Shown piece after piece: positions 1 to 7,005 of a DNA stretch of 8,383 nt; the stretch's first letter is position 1, and every line of letters begins with the position of its first letter. The notes under the pieces are model-generated. The model was not told where the DNA came from, did no database searches, and saw only the letters and a program-made list of their open reading frames with translations. Source of the DNA: Planctomycetota bacterium. GTDB taxonomy: Bacteria > Planctomycetota > MHYJ01 > WSZJ01 > JACPWG01. The position numbers and the translations under genes are program-made. Location of the stretch: assembly GCA_016220045.1 (NCBI GenBank), contig JACRIP010000057.1, positions 1-8,383 of the forward strand. Direction: 5' to 3'.

Positions 1-123
1 ACCGATTGTTTCCACATGGCGTTTGATGGGGAGGAGCTCGTGTTGGTTCAGCGTCATGGCTGTCGACTTGAGGGTGAGCGGGAGGCTTCGCTCAAGGAGC
101 AAGGCAATGGCCTGTTGGCATAG
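1..123. other. Unassigned lower-GC segment abutting a start-less gene
   Basis: By hand count about 57% of these bases are G or C, against about 73% in the following 120, and the C-rich codon style of the next gene is absent. The + frame shared with the downstream gene is open from the window edge for 40 codons (ending in residues GNGLLA) and stops at TAG 121-123. The opposite strand is also open along the whole segment and reads as a plausible helical peptide (containing AIALLLERSLPLTLKS), so the coding strand is undecided. It could be the tail of a neighbouring gene, the edge of a mobile element, or an assembly join. I saw no terminal inverted repeat and recognise no protein family. Confidence 0.4.
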
Positions 124-1590
124 GCCACGCCCGCCACGCCGCTCGACGACCTCGTCCGCGCCGCCCTCCAGGCCCACGGCATCGAACCCGCCTACCCCTG
201 CTCCGACGAAGTCTTCCTCCGCCGCGCCTTCCTCGACGTCATCGGCACCCTCCCCCGCCCCCAGGAGGTCCGCAACTTCATGGCGGAGCGCGGCCCCAAC
301 AAGCGCGCCGCCCTGATCGACGCCCTCCTCGCCCGCGACGAATTCGCCGCCTGCTGGGCGCTCCAATGGTGCGACCTCCTCCGCGTCAAGGCCGAGTTCC
401 CCATCAACCTCTGGCCCAACGCCGTCCAGGCCTACCACCGCTGGCTCCTCGAAGCCCTCCGCTCCAACCTCCCCTACGACCAGTTCGCCCGCGCCCTCCT
501 GACCTCCTCCGGCAGCAACTTCCGCGTCCCACCCGTCAATTTCTACCGCGCCCTCCAGGGCCGCGAACCCGCGAGCATCGCCGCCGCCGTCGCCCTCACC
601 TTTATGGGCGCCCGTCTCGACTCCTGGCCCGCCGAGCGCCGCGCCGACATGACAACTTTTTTTTCGCGCATCACGTACAAGCCGACGGCCGAGTGGAAGG
701 AAGAGATCGTCTGCCTGAACCCGGCGCCCGCCGACGCCCTCCCCGCCCGGCTGCCGGACGGCACCCCGGTGACGATCGCGCCCGGCACCGACCCGCGCCG
801 CGTCTTCGCCGACTGGCTCATCGCTCCGGAAAACCCCTGGTTCGCCCGCAACCTCGTCAACCGCGTCTGGTCCTGGCTCCTCGGCCGCGGCATCATCCAC
901 GAGCCGGACGACATCCGCCCCGACAATCCCCCGGCGAACCCCGAGCTGCTCGCCTACCTGGAACGGGAGTTCGTGGCCGGCGGCTACGACCTGCGCCGGC
1001 TCTTCCGCCTGATCCTCACCTCCCGCACCTATCAGCAGTCGTCGATCCCGCGCAGCGACGACGCGGCGGCTGCGGCCCTGACGGCCTTCTACCCGGTGCG
1101 CCGCCTGGACGCGGAAGTGCTCGTCGACGCCCTGTGCGCGATCTGCGGACCCGGCGAGGCCTACTCAAGCGCGATCCCGGAGCCCTTCACCTACATCCCG
1201 GACAGCCAGCGCTCCATCCTGCTCGCCGACGGAAGCATCACCAGTCCCTTCCTCGAACTCTTCGGCCGCCCGGCCCGCGACACCGGCCTGGAAGCGGAGC
1301 GGAACAACCGGCCCACCGACGGGCAATTGCTCCACCTGCTCAATTCGACCCACATCCAGGAGAAGATCAATCGCGGCACTTGGCTGCGCGAGCTGGCCCA
1401 GGGCACCCAGGGAAACGCCCGCCGCATGATCCGCGGCATCTACGTCCGCATCCTGTCGCGCGAGCCCACGCAGCCGGAATTGACCGCCGCGGAGAAATAC
1501 GTCGCCGCCGGCAAGGTCAACCCGAAAGCCGCGGCGCTCGATCTCGTCTGGGCGCTGATCAACACCAAGGAATTCCTCTACCGCCATTGA
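124..1590 (+). CDS. DUF1549/DUF1553 domain protein, 5' truncated (no start codon)
   Basis: Large exported protein family found mainly in Planctomycetota and Verrucomicrobiota; its biochemical role is not established. Counting codons from 124, DUF1549 occupies about 7-175, with the family signatures LLRVKAEFPINLWPNAVQAY and SGSNFRVPPVNFYRA. DUF1553 occupies about 215-488, with NRVWSWLLGRGIIHEPDDIR, RPARDTGLEAERNN and the usual ending ALINTKEFLYRH. Coding similarity starts right after an in-frame TAG at 121-123. There is no ATG, GTG or TTG in frame before ATG 280, which lies inside DUF1549, so a call starting at 280 would cut the domain. Only the signal peptide appears to be missing, since codon 1 onward (ATPATPLDDLV) looks like the start of a mature chain. 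No CxxCH haem motif is present. Codon style changes near 657-664. Family assignment is secure; whether the gene is functional is doubtful. Confidence 0.88.
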   Translation, partial: ATPATPLDDLVRAALQAHGIEPAYPCSDEVFLRRAFLDVIGTLPRPQEVRNFMAERGPNKRAALIDALLARDEFAACWALQWCDLLRVKAEFPINLWPNAVQAYHRWLLEALRSNLPYDQFARALLTSSGSNFRVPPVNFYRALQGREPASIAAAVALTFMGARLDSWPAERRADMTTFFSRITYKPTAEWKEEIVCLNPAPADALPARLPDGTPVTIAPGTDPRRVFADWLIAPENPWFARNLVNRVWSWLLGRGIIHEPDDIRPDNPPANPELLAYLEREFVAGGYDLRRLFRLILTSRTYQQSSIPRSDDAAAAALTAFYPVRRLDAEVLVDALCAICGPGEAYSSAIPEPFTYIPDSQRSILLADGSITSPFLELFGRPARDTGLEAERNNRPTDGQLLHLLNSTHIQEKINRGTWLRELAQGTQGNARRMIRGIYVRILSREPTQPELTAAEKYVAAGKVNPKAAALDLVWALINTKEFLYRH

Positions 1591-1623
1591 GCGGCCTGCA
1601 CCTCCACACAGGGTGACTCCACC

Positions 1624-2955
1624 ATGAGCGACCTTCCATCAGGTGACGTACTGACCCGACGCGGCGCCTTGAAACTGGGGCTGCTCGGCGCGGCCGGCCT
1701 GCTGCTGGGCCCGCGCTGGGACACGCCGGCGCGCGCCGCGGAGCCGACGGTACGCGCCCGCTCCGTCATCCAGATCTGGATGTGGGGCGGCCCTTCCCAT
1801 CTCGACACCTTCGATCCCAAGCCCGAGGCCGGCTACGACTACTGCGGTCCGTTCAGCAAGCCGATCGCCACCAACGTCCCCGGCATCCGGATCTGCGAAC
1901 TGCTCCCGCTCTTGGCGCAACAGGCCGACAAGTACTCGATCATCCGCAGCATGCTCCACGGCTCCAACGGCCATGAAACCGCATCCTACATGACCCAGAC
2001 CGGCCGCAAGCCCGGCCGCCTGGTCTATCCCAGCGCCGGTGCGGTAGTCTCCGTATTCAAGGGGTACGACCACGGGTACCGCGGGATCGCGCCGCCCTAC
2101 GTCGTCCTGACCACGCCGCAGGGCCGCTTCGACGAAGCCGGCTTCCTCGGCCAGCGCTACCGGCCCTTCGCCACGGGCGGCGATCCCAACCAGCCGCGGT
2201 TCGTCGTGGAGGGGATCGTCGCCGAGGGGATTCTCGACGAACACCAGGGCGCGCGCCGTGAGCTGCTCCATACGCTTGACACCCTAGGCCGCGCCGTGCC
2301 CGCCGATCCGCTCTTCCAGCAGCACGACCGCTGCGAACAGAACGCCTACGACCTGATGCTCGGACAGGCGAAGAAGCTCTTCGATCCGGCCGAGGAGACG
2401 GCCGAGATGCGCGACCGGTATGGCCGCAGCACCTTCGGGCAGTCCTGCCTGATGGCGCGCCGGCTGGTCGAGAGCGGCGTCCCCTACGTGACCATCAACT
2501 ACCGGGGCTGGGACACGCACAAGCAGAATTTCGAAGTCATGCGCCGGCAGTTGCCCGATCTCGACCGGGGCATGGCCACGCTCTTCTCCGATTTGTCCGA
2601 GCGCGGTCTGCTCGACAGCACGATCGTCTGGTGGAGCGGCGAGTTTGGGCGGACGCCGAAGATTCAGTGGGAAGCGCCGTGGAACGGCGGCCGCAACCAC
2701 TACGGCAAATGCTTCAGCGCCGTGGTCGGCGGCGGCGGGTTCAAGGGCGGCGCGGTCGTCGGCTCCTCGGATGCCCGGGGCGAGGAGGTGGCGGACCGGC
2801 CCGTCTACCCGCAAGACCTGATCGGCAGCGTATACGAACTGCTCGGGATCGACCCCGAGGGGCCGCTGCCGAACCCGCTGGGGCTGGACGTCCGGGTGCT
2901 CCCGGCGGCGGACGAGAGTCTCGGCAGCGGCGGCCGCCTGAAGGAGATCATGTGA
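1624..2955 (+). CDS. DUF1501 family protein with Tat signal
   Basis: A 443-residue protein of the DUF1501 family, which belongs to the sulfatase/alkaline-phosphatase-like group; no substrate is known. The N-terminus carries a twin-arginine signal (LTRRGALKLG, arginines 12-13), a hydrophobic stretch at 18-30 and an ARA-A cleavage site near 36-39, so it should be exported folded. Family motifs in order are IWMWGGPSHLDTFDPKP (51-67), RSMLHGSNGHETASY (108-122), YRGWDTH (293-299), WWSGEFGRTPK (336-346) and GGRNHYGKCFS (355-365). Their Asp, His and Glu residues are candidate metal or catalytic ligands. The length is normal for the family. The start is ATG 1624, with a weak AGGGTGA seven bases upstream. 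It lies 33 bp after the DUF1549/DUF1553 gene, its usual neighbour in planctomycetes, and 2 bp before the PPC-domain gene, so co-transcription is likely. Confidence 0.92.
   Translation: MSDLPSGDVLTRRGALKLGLLGAAGLLLGPRWDTPARAAEPTVRARSVIQIWMWGGPSHLDTFDPKPEAGYDYCGPFSKPIATNVPGIRICELLPLLAQQADKYSIIRSMLHGSNGHETASYMTQTGRKPGRLVYPSAGAVVSVFKGYDHGYRGIAPPYVVLTTPQGRFDEAGFLGQRYRPFATGGDPNQPRFVVEGIVAEGILDEHQGARRELLHTLDTLGRAVPADPLFQQHDRCEQNAYDLMLGQAKKLFDPAEETAEMRDRYGRSTFGQSCLMARRLVESGVPYVTINYRGWDTHKQNFEVMRRQLPDLDRGMATLFSDLSERGLLDSTIVWWSGEFGRTPKIQWEAPWNGGRNHYGKCFSAVVGGGGFKGGAVVGSSDARGEEVADRPVYPQDLIGSVYELLGIDPEGPLPNPLGLDVRVLPAADESLGSGGRLKEIM
2941..2946 (+). promoter_or_regulatory. Ribosome binding site for the PPC-domain gene
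   Basis: AAGGAG lies inside the last codons of the DUF1501 gene. It is 11 bases before ATG 2958 and 5 bases before an in-frame GTG at 2952 that overlaps the TGA stop. It supports a start here rather than at the far-upstream in-frame ATG 2631, which would run through the DUF1501 gene. Choosing between GTG and ATG changes the product by only two residues. Confidence 0.6.
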
Positions 2956-2957
2956 TC

Positions 2958-5528
2958 ATGAGGACCGTGTCCCGCCTGCTGTGCGTGGGCTGCCTGCTGC
3001 TGCTCGGCGCGGCGACCGCCTGGGGCCAGGCCGCCCAGCGCGACCCGCACATCGGCTACGTCTACCCCGCCGGCGGAGAGCAGGGCTCCACGATCTGGCT
3101 CACCGTGGGCGGACAGCAACTCGACGGCGTCGACGAAGTCTACGTTTCCGGCGCCGGAGTGACGGCCGCGAGCGTGCGCTACATGGGGCGCTTCCGGCCG
3201 CTGGACAAGGAGCAGCGGGAGGAGCTCAAGCGCCGGCTGGCGGCCCCGCGCGCGCGGCTGCAGAGCGCAGCGCCGGCCGAGAGCGCCGAGGCCGCGGCCG
3301 GGGCGGCGGAGACCGGGAGCGAAGATATGATGGGAGAGGGAACCGCCGCGCCGACCGACCCCGCGGCCGACGCGCGTCCCGGGGCGCGGAAGGGAGCCCG
3401 CAAGGGGGCGCGAAACGGCGCGCGAGCCGGGGACGGGGACGGACCCGGGACCGCCGGCGCGACCGGCGCGACCGGCGACGAGCAGCGCGGCAAGAAGGCC
3501 GCCGGACGGCGCGCGAACCCGCCCGCCGCCAGCAAGGACCCGGCCGCCCCCACCAAGAAGGACGCGATCTTCGACAACCATCCGTTGCTGAAGAACCTGG
3601 ACCGCCTCAGTCTCCGCGAACTGGACTTCGTCGAGAACGGGTTCTTCCGGCTCGACCGCAAGATGCAGCCCAACGCGCAGCTCGCCGAGTCGGCCTACCT
3701 CGAGCTCCACATCGATCCCACGGCCGCGTCGGGCGATCGGGAACTGCGGCTGCGCACGCCGCGCGGCCTGACCAATCCGCTCTGCTTCCAGGTGGGCACC
3801 TTGCCCGAGGTGGCGGAACCGGATCCGTATGACCCGCGGGCGCGCGACGGCGCGCCGCTGGCGCTGCCCATCGTGCTCAACGGCCCGATCCGGCCGGGCG
3901 ACATCGATCGTGTCAGTTTGCGCGCGCAGGCCGGCCAGCGACTTGTGATCGAGACCTCCGCCCGCCACCTGGTCCCCTACCTGGCCGACGCCGTTCCGGG
4001 CTGGTTCTCGGCCACCCTGGCCCTCTTCGATCCGTCCGGCCGGGAAGTCGCCTTCGCCGATCACTACCGCTTCGCCCCGGATCCGGTCCTCTTCTACACG
4101 GTGCCGGAAACCGGCGTCTACCGGCTCGAGATCCGGGATTCCATCTACCGCGGGCGCGAGGACTTCGTCTATCGTGTCCGCGTCGGGGAGCTGCCGTACA
4201 TCACGAGCATCTTCCCGCTCGGCGGTCCGGTCGGCCGGGAGCTGGTCGCCACGGTCGCGGGCGAAAACCTGGCCGACACCCGCCTGCCCCTGGACACGGA
4301 GGCCGGCGCGGGCGCGGCCGGCGTCCGCACCGCGACCATGGCCGGCGACGCGACCCCTTCCAACTCCGTGACCTACGCGGTCGACGACCTGCCGGAGTGC
4401 GCGGAAGCCGAGCCGAACGATGGCCGGCAGGAGGCCCAGGCGGTCACCCTACCCCGGATCGTCAACGGCGCCGTGGGCCGGCCCGACGATGCGGACCTCT
4501 TCGAATTCACCGGCCGCGCGGGCGAGGAGATCGTGGCCGAGGTGACGGCGCGCCGGCTCCAGTCCCCGCTCGACTCGCTGCTGCGACTCACCGACGCCGC
4601 CGGGAAGGTGCTGGCCTGGAACGACGACCACGTGGACCAGGACGGGCACCTCTACCGCGACCTGGATCTGGTCACGCACCCGGCGGATTCGTATCTGCGC
4701 TTCCGTCTCCCCGCGGACGGCGTCTACCGCGTGCAGGTGACGGATGCGCAGCAGGGCGGCGGCGCGGCCTGGGCCTATCGCCTGCGCCTCGGCCCGCCGC
4801 GCCCGGACTTCGCCCTGCGCGTGACCCCGTCGAGCCTCAACCTGCGCGCGACCGGCTCCGCGGTGATCACCGCCTACGCCCTGCGCAGGGACGGCTTCGA
4901 CGGCGCCATCGACGTGCGCCTAGTCGGGGCGCCGGCCGGCTTCACGGTGCAGGGCGGGCGCATCCCCGCCGGCCGCGACCGGGTGCGCATGACCTTGACG
5001 GCGCCGCCGGAGCCGCCGGCGGGGCCGCTCTCCCTCCACCTGGAGGGGCGTGCCGAGCTCGCGGACCGGGAAGTGACCCGGCGCGCGGTCCCGGCGGAGG
5101 ACATGATGCAGGCGTTCCTCTACCGGCACCTGGTTCCGGCTCAGGAACTCGCCGTATCGGTCGCCCGAACCAAGGGCCGCTCCGCGCGCCCGGTGATCGT
5201 AGGCGAGACGCCGGTGCGCATCCCGCTGGGCGGCACGGCGCGGGTGCGCATCCAGGTCCCGCGGGGCACGCCGCTGGCCAACCTCAAGCTCGAGCTCGAC
5301 AGCGCGCCGGTGGGCATCAGCATTCAGGAGGTCGTCGTCTCGCCGGGCGCGGTCGAGCTGGTGCTGAAGGCCGCGTCGGAAGGGGTACGCGTCGGCCTGG
5401 CCGACAACCTGATCATCGAGGCGTTCACGGAACGGGCCGCGCCCGGCAAGAACGGGAAGCCGGCGCAACAACCCCAACGGTTCTCCGCCGGGGTGCTGCC
5501 CGCCGTTCCGTTCGAGATCGTCGAGTAG
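2958..5528 (+). CDS. Secreted multi-domain protein with PPC (pre-peptidase C-terminal) domains
   Basis: An 856-residue protein with a Sec-type signal (hydrophobic 7-22, AWG-QA cleavage near 23). Residues 31-75 (HIGYVYPAGGEQGS onward) look like an IPT/TIG-type beta domain. Residues 95-202 are a low-complexity Ala/Gly/Arg/Lys linker with four GARx units. A conserved helical part and beta strand follow (HPLLKNLDRLSLREL, 208-222; DRELRLRTPRGLTNPL, 260-275). A first PPC-like domain spans about 288-412. A TIG-like stretch follows at about 413-478 (ITSIFPLGGPVG). The second PPC domain is clearer, about 480-617, with AEPND, DADLFEFTGRAGEEI, LAWNDD and DGVYRVQVTD. The C-terminal 240 residues are beta-rich and unassigned. 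No protease or other catalytic domain is visible, so a structural or ligand-binding surface role is inferred. It is third in the DUF1549-DUF1501-PPC operon. Confidence 0.85.
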   Translation: MRTVSRLLCVGCLLLLGAATAWGQAAQRDPHIGYVYPAGGEQGSTIWLTVGGQQLDGVDEVYVSGAGVTAASVRYMGRFRPLDKEQREELKRRLAAPRARLQSAAPAESAEAAAGAAETGSEDMMGEGTAAPTDPAADARPGARKGARKGARNGARAGDGDGPGTAGATGATGDEQRGKKAAGRRANPPAASKDPAAPTKKDAIFDNHPLLKNLDRLSLRELDFVENGFFRLDRKMQPNAQLAESAYLELHIDPTAASGDRELRLRTPRGLTNPLCFQVGTLPEVAEPDPYDPRARDGAPLALPIVLNGPIRPGDIDRVSLRAQAGQRLVIETSARHLVPYLADAVPGWFSATLALFDPSGREVAFADHYRFAPDPVLFYTVPETGVYRLEIRDSIYRGREDFVYRVRVGELPYITSIFPLGGPVGRELVATVAGENLADTRLPLDTEAGAGAAGVRTATMAGDATPSNSVTYAVDDLPECAEAEPNDGRQEAQAVTLPRIVNGAVGRPDDADLFEFTGRAGEEIVAEVTARRLQSPLDSLLRLTDAAGKVLAWNDDHVDQDGHLYRDLDLVTHPADSYLRFRLPADGVYRVQVTDAQQGGGAAWAYRLRLGPPRPDFALRVTPSSLNLRATGSAVITAYALRRDGFDGAIDVRLVGAPAGFTVQGGRIPAGRDRVRMTLTAPPEPPAGPLSLHLEGRAELADREVTRRAVPAEDMMQAFLYRHLVPAQELAVSVARTKGRSARPVIVGETPVRIPLGGTARVRIQVPRGTPLANLKLELDSAPVGISIQEVVVSPGAVELVLKAASEGVRVGLADNLIIEAFTERAAPGKNGKPAQQPQRFSAGVLPAVPFEIVE
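3381..3428 (+). repeat. Four tandem GARx units in the linker of the PPC protein
   Basis: Codons 142-157 encode GARK, GARK, GARN and GARA. Synonymous codons differ between units (GGG/GGA/GGC for Gly, CGG/CGC/CGA for Arg), so this is repetition at protein level rather than a recent DNA duplication. The stretch is strongly basic and sits within a longer Ala/Gly/Pro-rich linker. Confidence 0.7.
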
Positions 5529-5587
5529 CCTTCGCGTCCCGGTCGGTCGGCCAGCCGGATCGCGCCCGGCCCGTGACGGGAGTCGTC

Positions 5588-5745
5588 TGGTAGGGCCGGC
5601 CCTGGTGGCCGCCCTCGCATGGCCAACCCACGGTTGTCGGCCATGCCACCAGGGGGACAGGCCAAGGCCCGCCCCTACATGACGGACGGGGCCGCGAGAT
5701 CCATCGCCCTGCGTGACCGTTCGCGACCGCCCCCGAAGGCGCCAT
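5588..5745. repeat. Long palindromic intergenic repeat, copy 1
   Basis: Begins about 60 bp after the PPC gene stop. The outer arms are GTAGGGC (5590-5596) and GCCCCTAC (5671-5678). Inside, CCCTGGTGGC pairs with GCCACCAGGG, and GCATGGCC pairs with GGCCATGC, with a bulge between the two stems. A non-palindromic tail shared with copy 2 follows: GCGAGATCCA at 5694-5703 and GCGACCGC at 5723-5730, with almost the same spacing in both copies. No coding function is apparent. The hairpin could end or stabilise the upstream transcript and is REP-like in form. There is no U-tract to mark it as a standard terminator. Confidence 0.75.
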
Positions 5746-5775
5746 TCCAACCGAGTTCGCTGAGCCTCCATCCAC

Positions 5776-5781
5776 GGGGAC
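5776..5781 (+). promoter_or_regulatory. Ribosome binding site for the Rid/chorismatase-like gene
   Basis: GGGGAC lies five bases before ATG 5787 and supports that start. The in-frame ATG at 5619 sits inside the palindromic repeat and would add 56 Pro/Arg-rich residues encoded by repeat and spacer DNA. The match to the anti-Shine-Dalgarno sequence is modest. Confidence 0.45.
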
Positions 5782-5786
5782 GCCCC

Positions 5787-6965
5787 ATGTATTCCCAATC
5801 GGCACCGCCCCTGACCGCCTGCCGCATCGAACTCCGTTCCGCGGAGCGCGCGTCGTTCTCCGAGCATTTCCTCACCGGCTCCGCGGTCGCGGGCGCGACG
5901 ACGGAGGACGCCGCGGATCAGGCCTTCGCGGACGCCGCGGACGCCATCGCGGGGCGCGGACTCCAACCGATGCAGGAGAAGATCTTCGGCGCCGCGGCGG
6001 CGCGGGAGCGCATCCTCGCCGCGCGCCGCGCGGCCTATGTCCGCCGTCAGGTGGATGCCGCAAGCCCCTTCACCTACGTCGAGGCGTCCTCCCCGACCGG
6101 CGCGGAGTTCGCCGGCCTCCAGCTCTGGGGGATCACGCCGCACACGCCGGGGTCGATGACCGTGTGCACGGCAAGGCGGCCGGGCGCGCCGGCCGGGCGC
6201 CTGTGGACGTGGGGCGATTGCCGGCTCCTCCACCTGCCGTTCCTGCGCGGTACCGACGCGGACGGCGCCCTCCCGGCGGGCGGGCCGGCGCAGGCGGACC
6301 TGATGTTCCGCAACGCCGGCAACGCGCTCCGCGCCTACGGTTTTTCCTACGCGCAAGTCATCCGCACCTGGATCTACCTGGCGCGACTGCTCGACTGGTA
6401 CGGCGACTTCAATCGCGTGCGGACCGCGCACTACCAGCGGGAGGGGCTCTCGGTCGAGACGCCCGGCCAGGTCTTCCCGGCGAGCACGGGCATCCAGGGG
6501 CACGCGCTGGGCGCGGAGTGCTTCATGGACCTGTTCGCGCTCGACACGATCGGCTGCAATCACGTTTCCGTCCAGCCGCTGCTGGCGAGCGCGCGGCAGA
6601 ATCGCGCCTTCCGCTACGGTTCGGCCTTTTCGCGCGGGATGTCGGTGACGACGGAGGGGCGGAGGACCGTTTACGTCTCGGGCACGGCGAGCATCGACCC
6701 GCAGGGCGCGACCAAGCACGTCGGGGATGCCGGGGCGCAGGCGCTGGAAACGCTGCTCAGCGTCGGCGCGCTGCTCGAGGAGGACGGCGGCGGGCTGGCG
6801 GACATTCACGCCGCCACGCTCTACTGTAAAACACCGAGCGTTCTGCGCGAGGTCGAGGAGGCCGTGCGCCTCCTGAGCCTGCCGCGGCTGCCCTGGGTAT
6901 GCCTGCTGGCGGACGTCTGCCGGCCCGAGCTGCTGGTGGAACTGGAAGCGGTGGCGGTGATTTGA
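5787..6965 (+). CDS. Rid-superfamily protein, chorismatase-like (FkbO/Hyg5/XanB2 type)
   Basis: A 392-residue protein that appears to have two Rid (YjgF) folds: an N-terminal half of roughly 95-255 (AGLQLWGI, YAQVIRTWIYLARLLDWYGD, FPASTGIQGHALG) and a C-terminal half of 275-392 (YGSAFSRGMSV, VYVSGTASIDPQGATKHVGD, LLADVCRPELLVELEAVAVI). Two Rid halves in one chain, a length near 350-390 residues and the CR-x3-LVELEA ending fit the chorismatase family, which hydrolyses chorismate to a dihydroxycyclohexadiene carboxylate or a hydroxybenzoate plus pyruvate. The last glutamate of that motif (E387) would be the candidate catalytic acid. By hand alignment the arginine that binds carboxylate in RidA (R105 of E. 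coli) is not present at the equivalent place (C372), which argues against a plain enamine deaminase. The gene is 40 bp upstream of a DAHP synthase, which supports a chorismate link. No signal peptide, so cytoplasmic. An unclassified Rid protein is the alternative. Confidence 0.72.
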   Translation: MYSQSAPPLTACRIELRSAERASFSEHFLTGSAVAGATTEDAADQAFADAADAIAGRGLQPMQEKIFGAAAARERILAARRAAYVRRQVDAASPFTYVEASSPTGAEFAGLQLWGITPHTPGSMTVCTARRPGAPAGRLWTWGDCRLLHLPFLRGTDADGALPAGGPAQADLMFRNAGNALRAYGFSYAQVIRTWIYLARLLDWYGDFNRVRTAHYQREGLSVETPGQVFPASTGIQGHALGAECFMDLFALDTIGCNHVSVQPLLASARQNRAFRYGSAFSRGMSVTTEGRRTVYVSGTASIDPQGATKHVGDAGAQALETLLSVGALLEEDGGGLADIHAATLYCKTPSVLREVEEAVRLLSLPRLPWVCLLADVCRPELLVELEAVAVI

Positions 6966-7005
6966 ACGGCGCCGCAGCGCTCGGCGAGAATGGGAAGGCA
7001 GAATC

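Noticed and set aside
23..316. Possible alternative N-terminus for the DUF1549 protein through a frameshift from the ATG near 23
   Set aside because: The peptide is not signal-like, has many arginines, and continues out of frame into DUF1549. No homopolymer at the junction suggests a slip site.
366..1616. Plus-strand 416-codon frame overlapping the DUF1549/DUF1553 gene
   Set aside because: Pro/Arg-rich out-of-frame reading of a gene with clear family motifs in the other frame.
2631..2957. Extended start of the PPC gene at ATG 2631
   Set aside because: It would overlap about 325 bases of the DUF1501 gene. A signal peptide and ribosome binding site place the start at 2958, or GTG 2952.
2805..4064. 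Minus-strand open frame of 419 codons opposite the DUF1501 and PPC genes
   Set aside because: Shadow of the + strand genes; composition is low-complexity Arg/Gly/Ala and no domain is recognisable.
4397..5593. Plus-strand 398-codon frame inside the PPC gene
   Set aside because: Out-of-frame Arg/Gly/Pro-rich translation; the PPC motifs are in the other frame.
5588..5690. CRISPR or standard intrinsic terminator
   Set aside because: There is no series of regularly spaced identical repeats, and no U-tract follows the stem. Copies 2.5 kb apart fit a dispersed intergenic element better.
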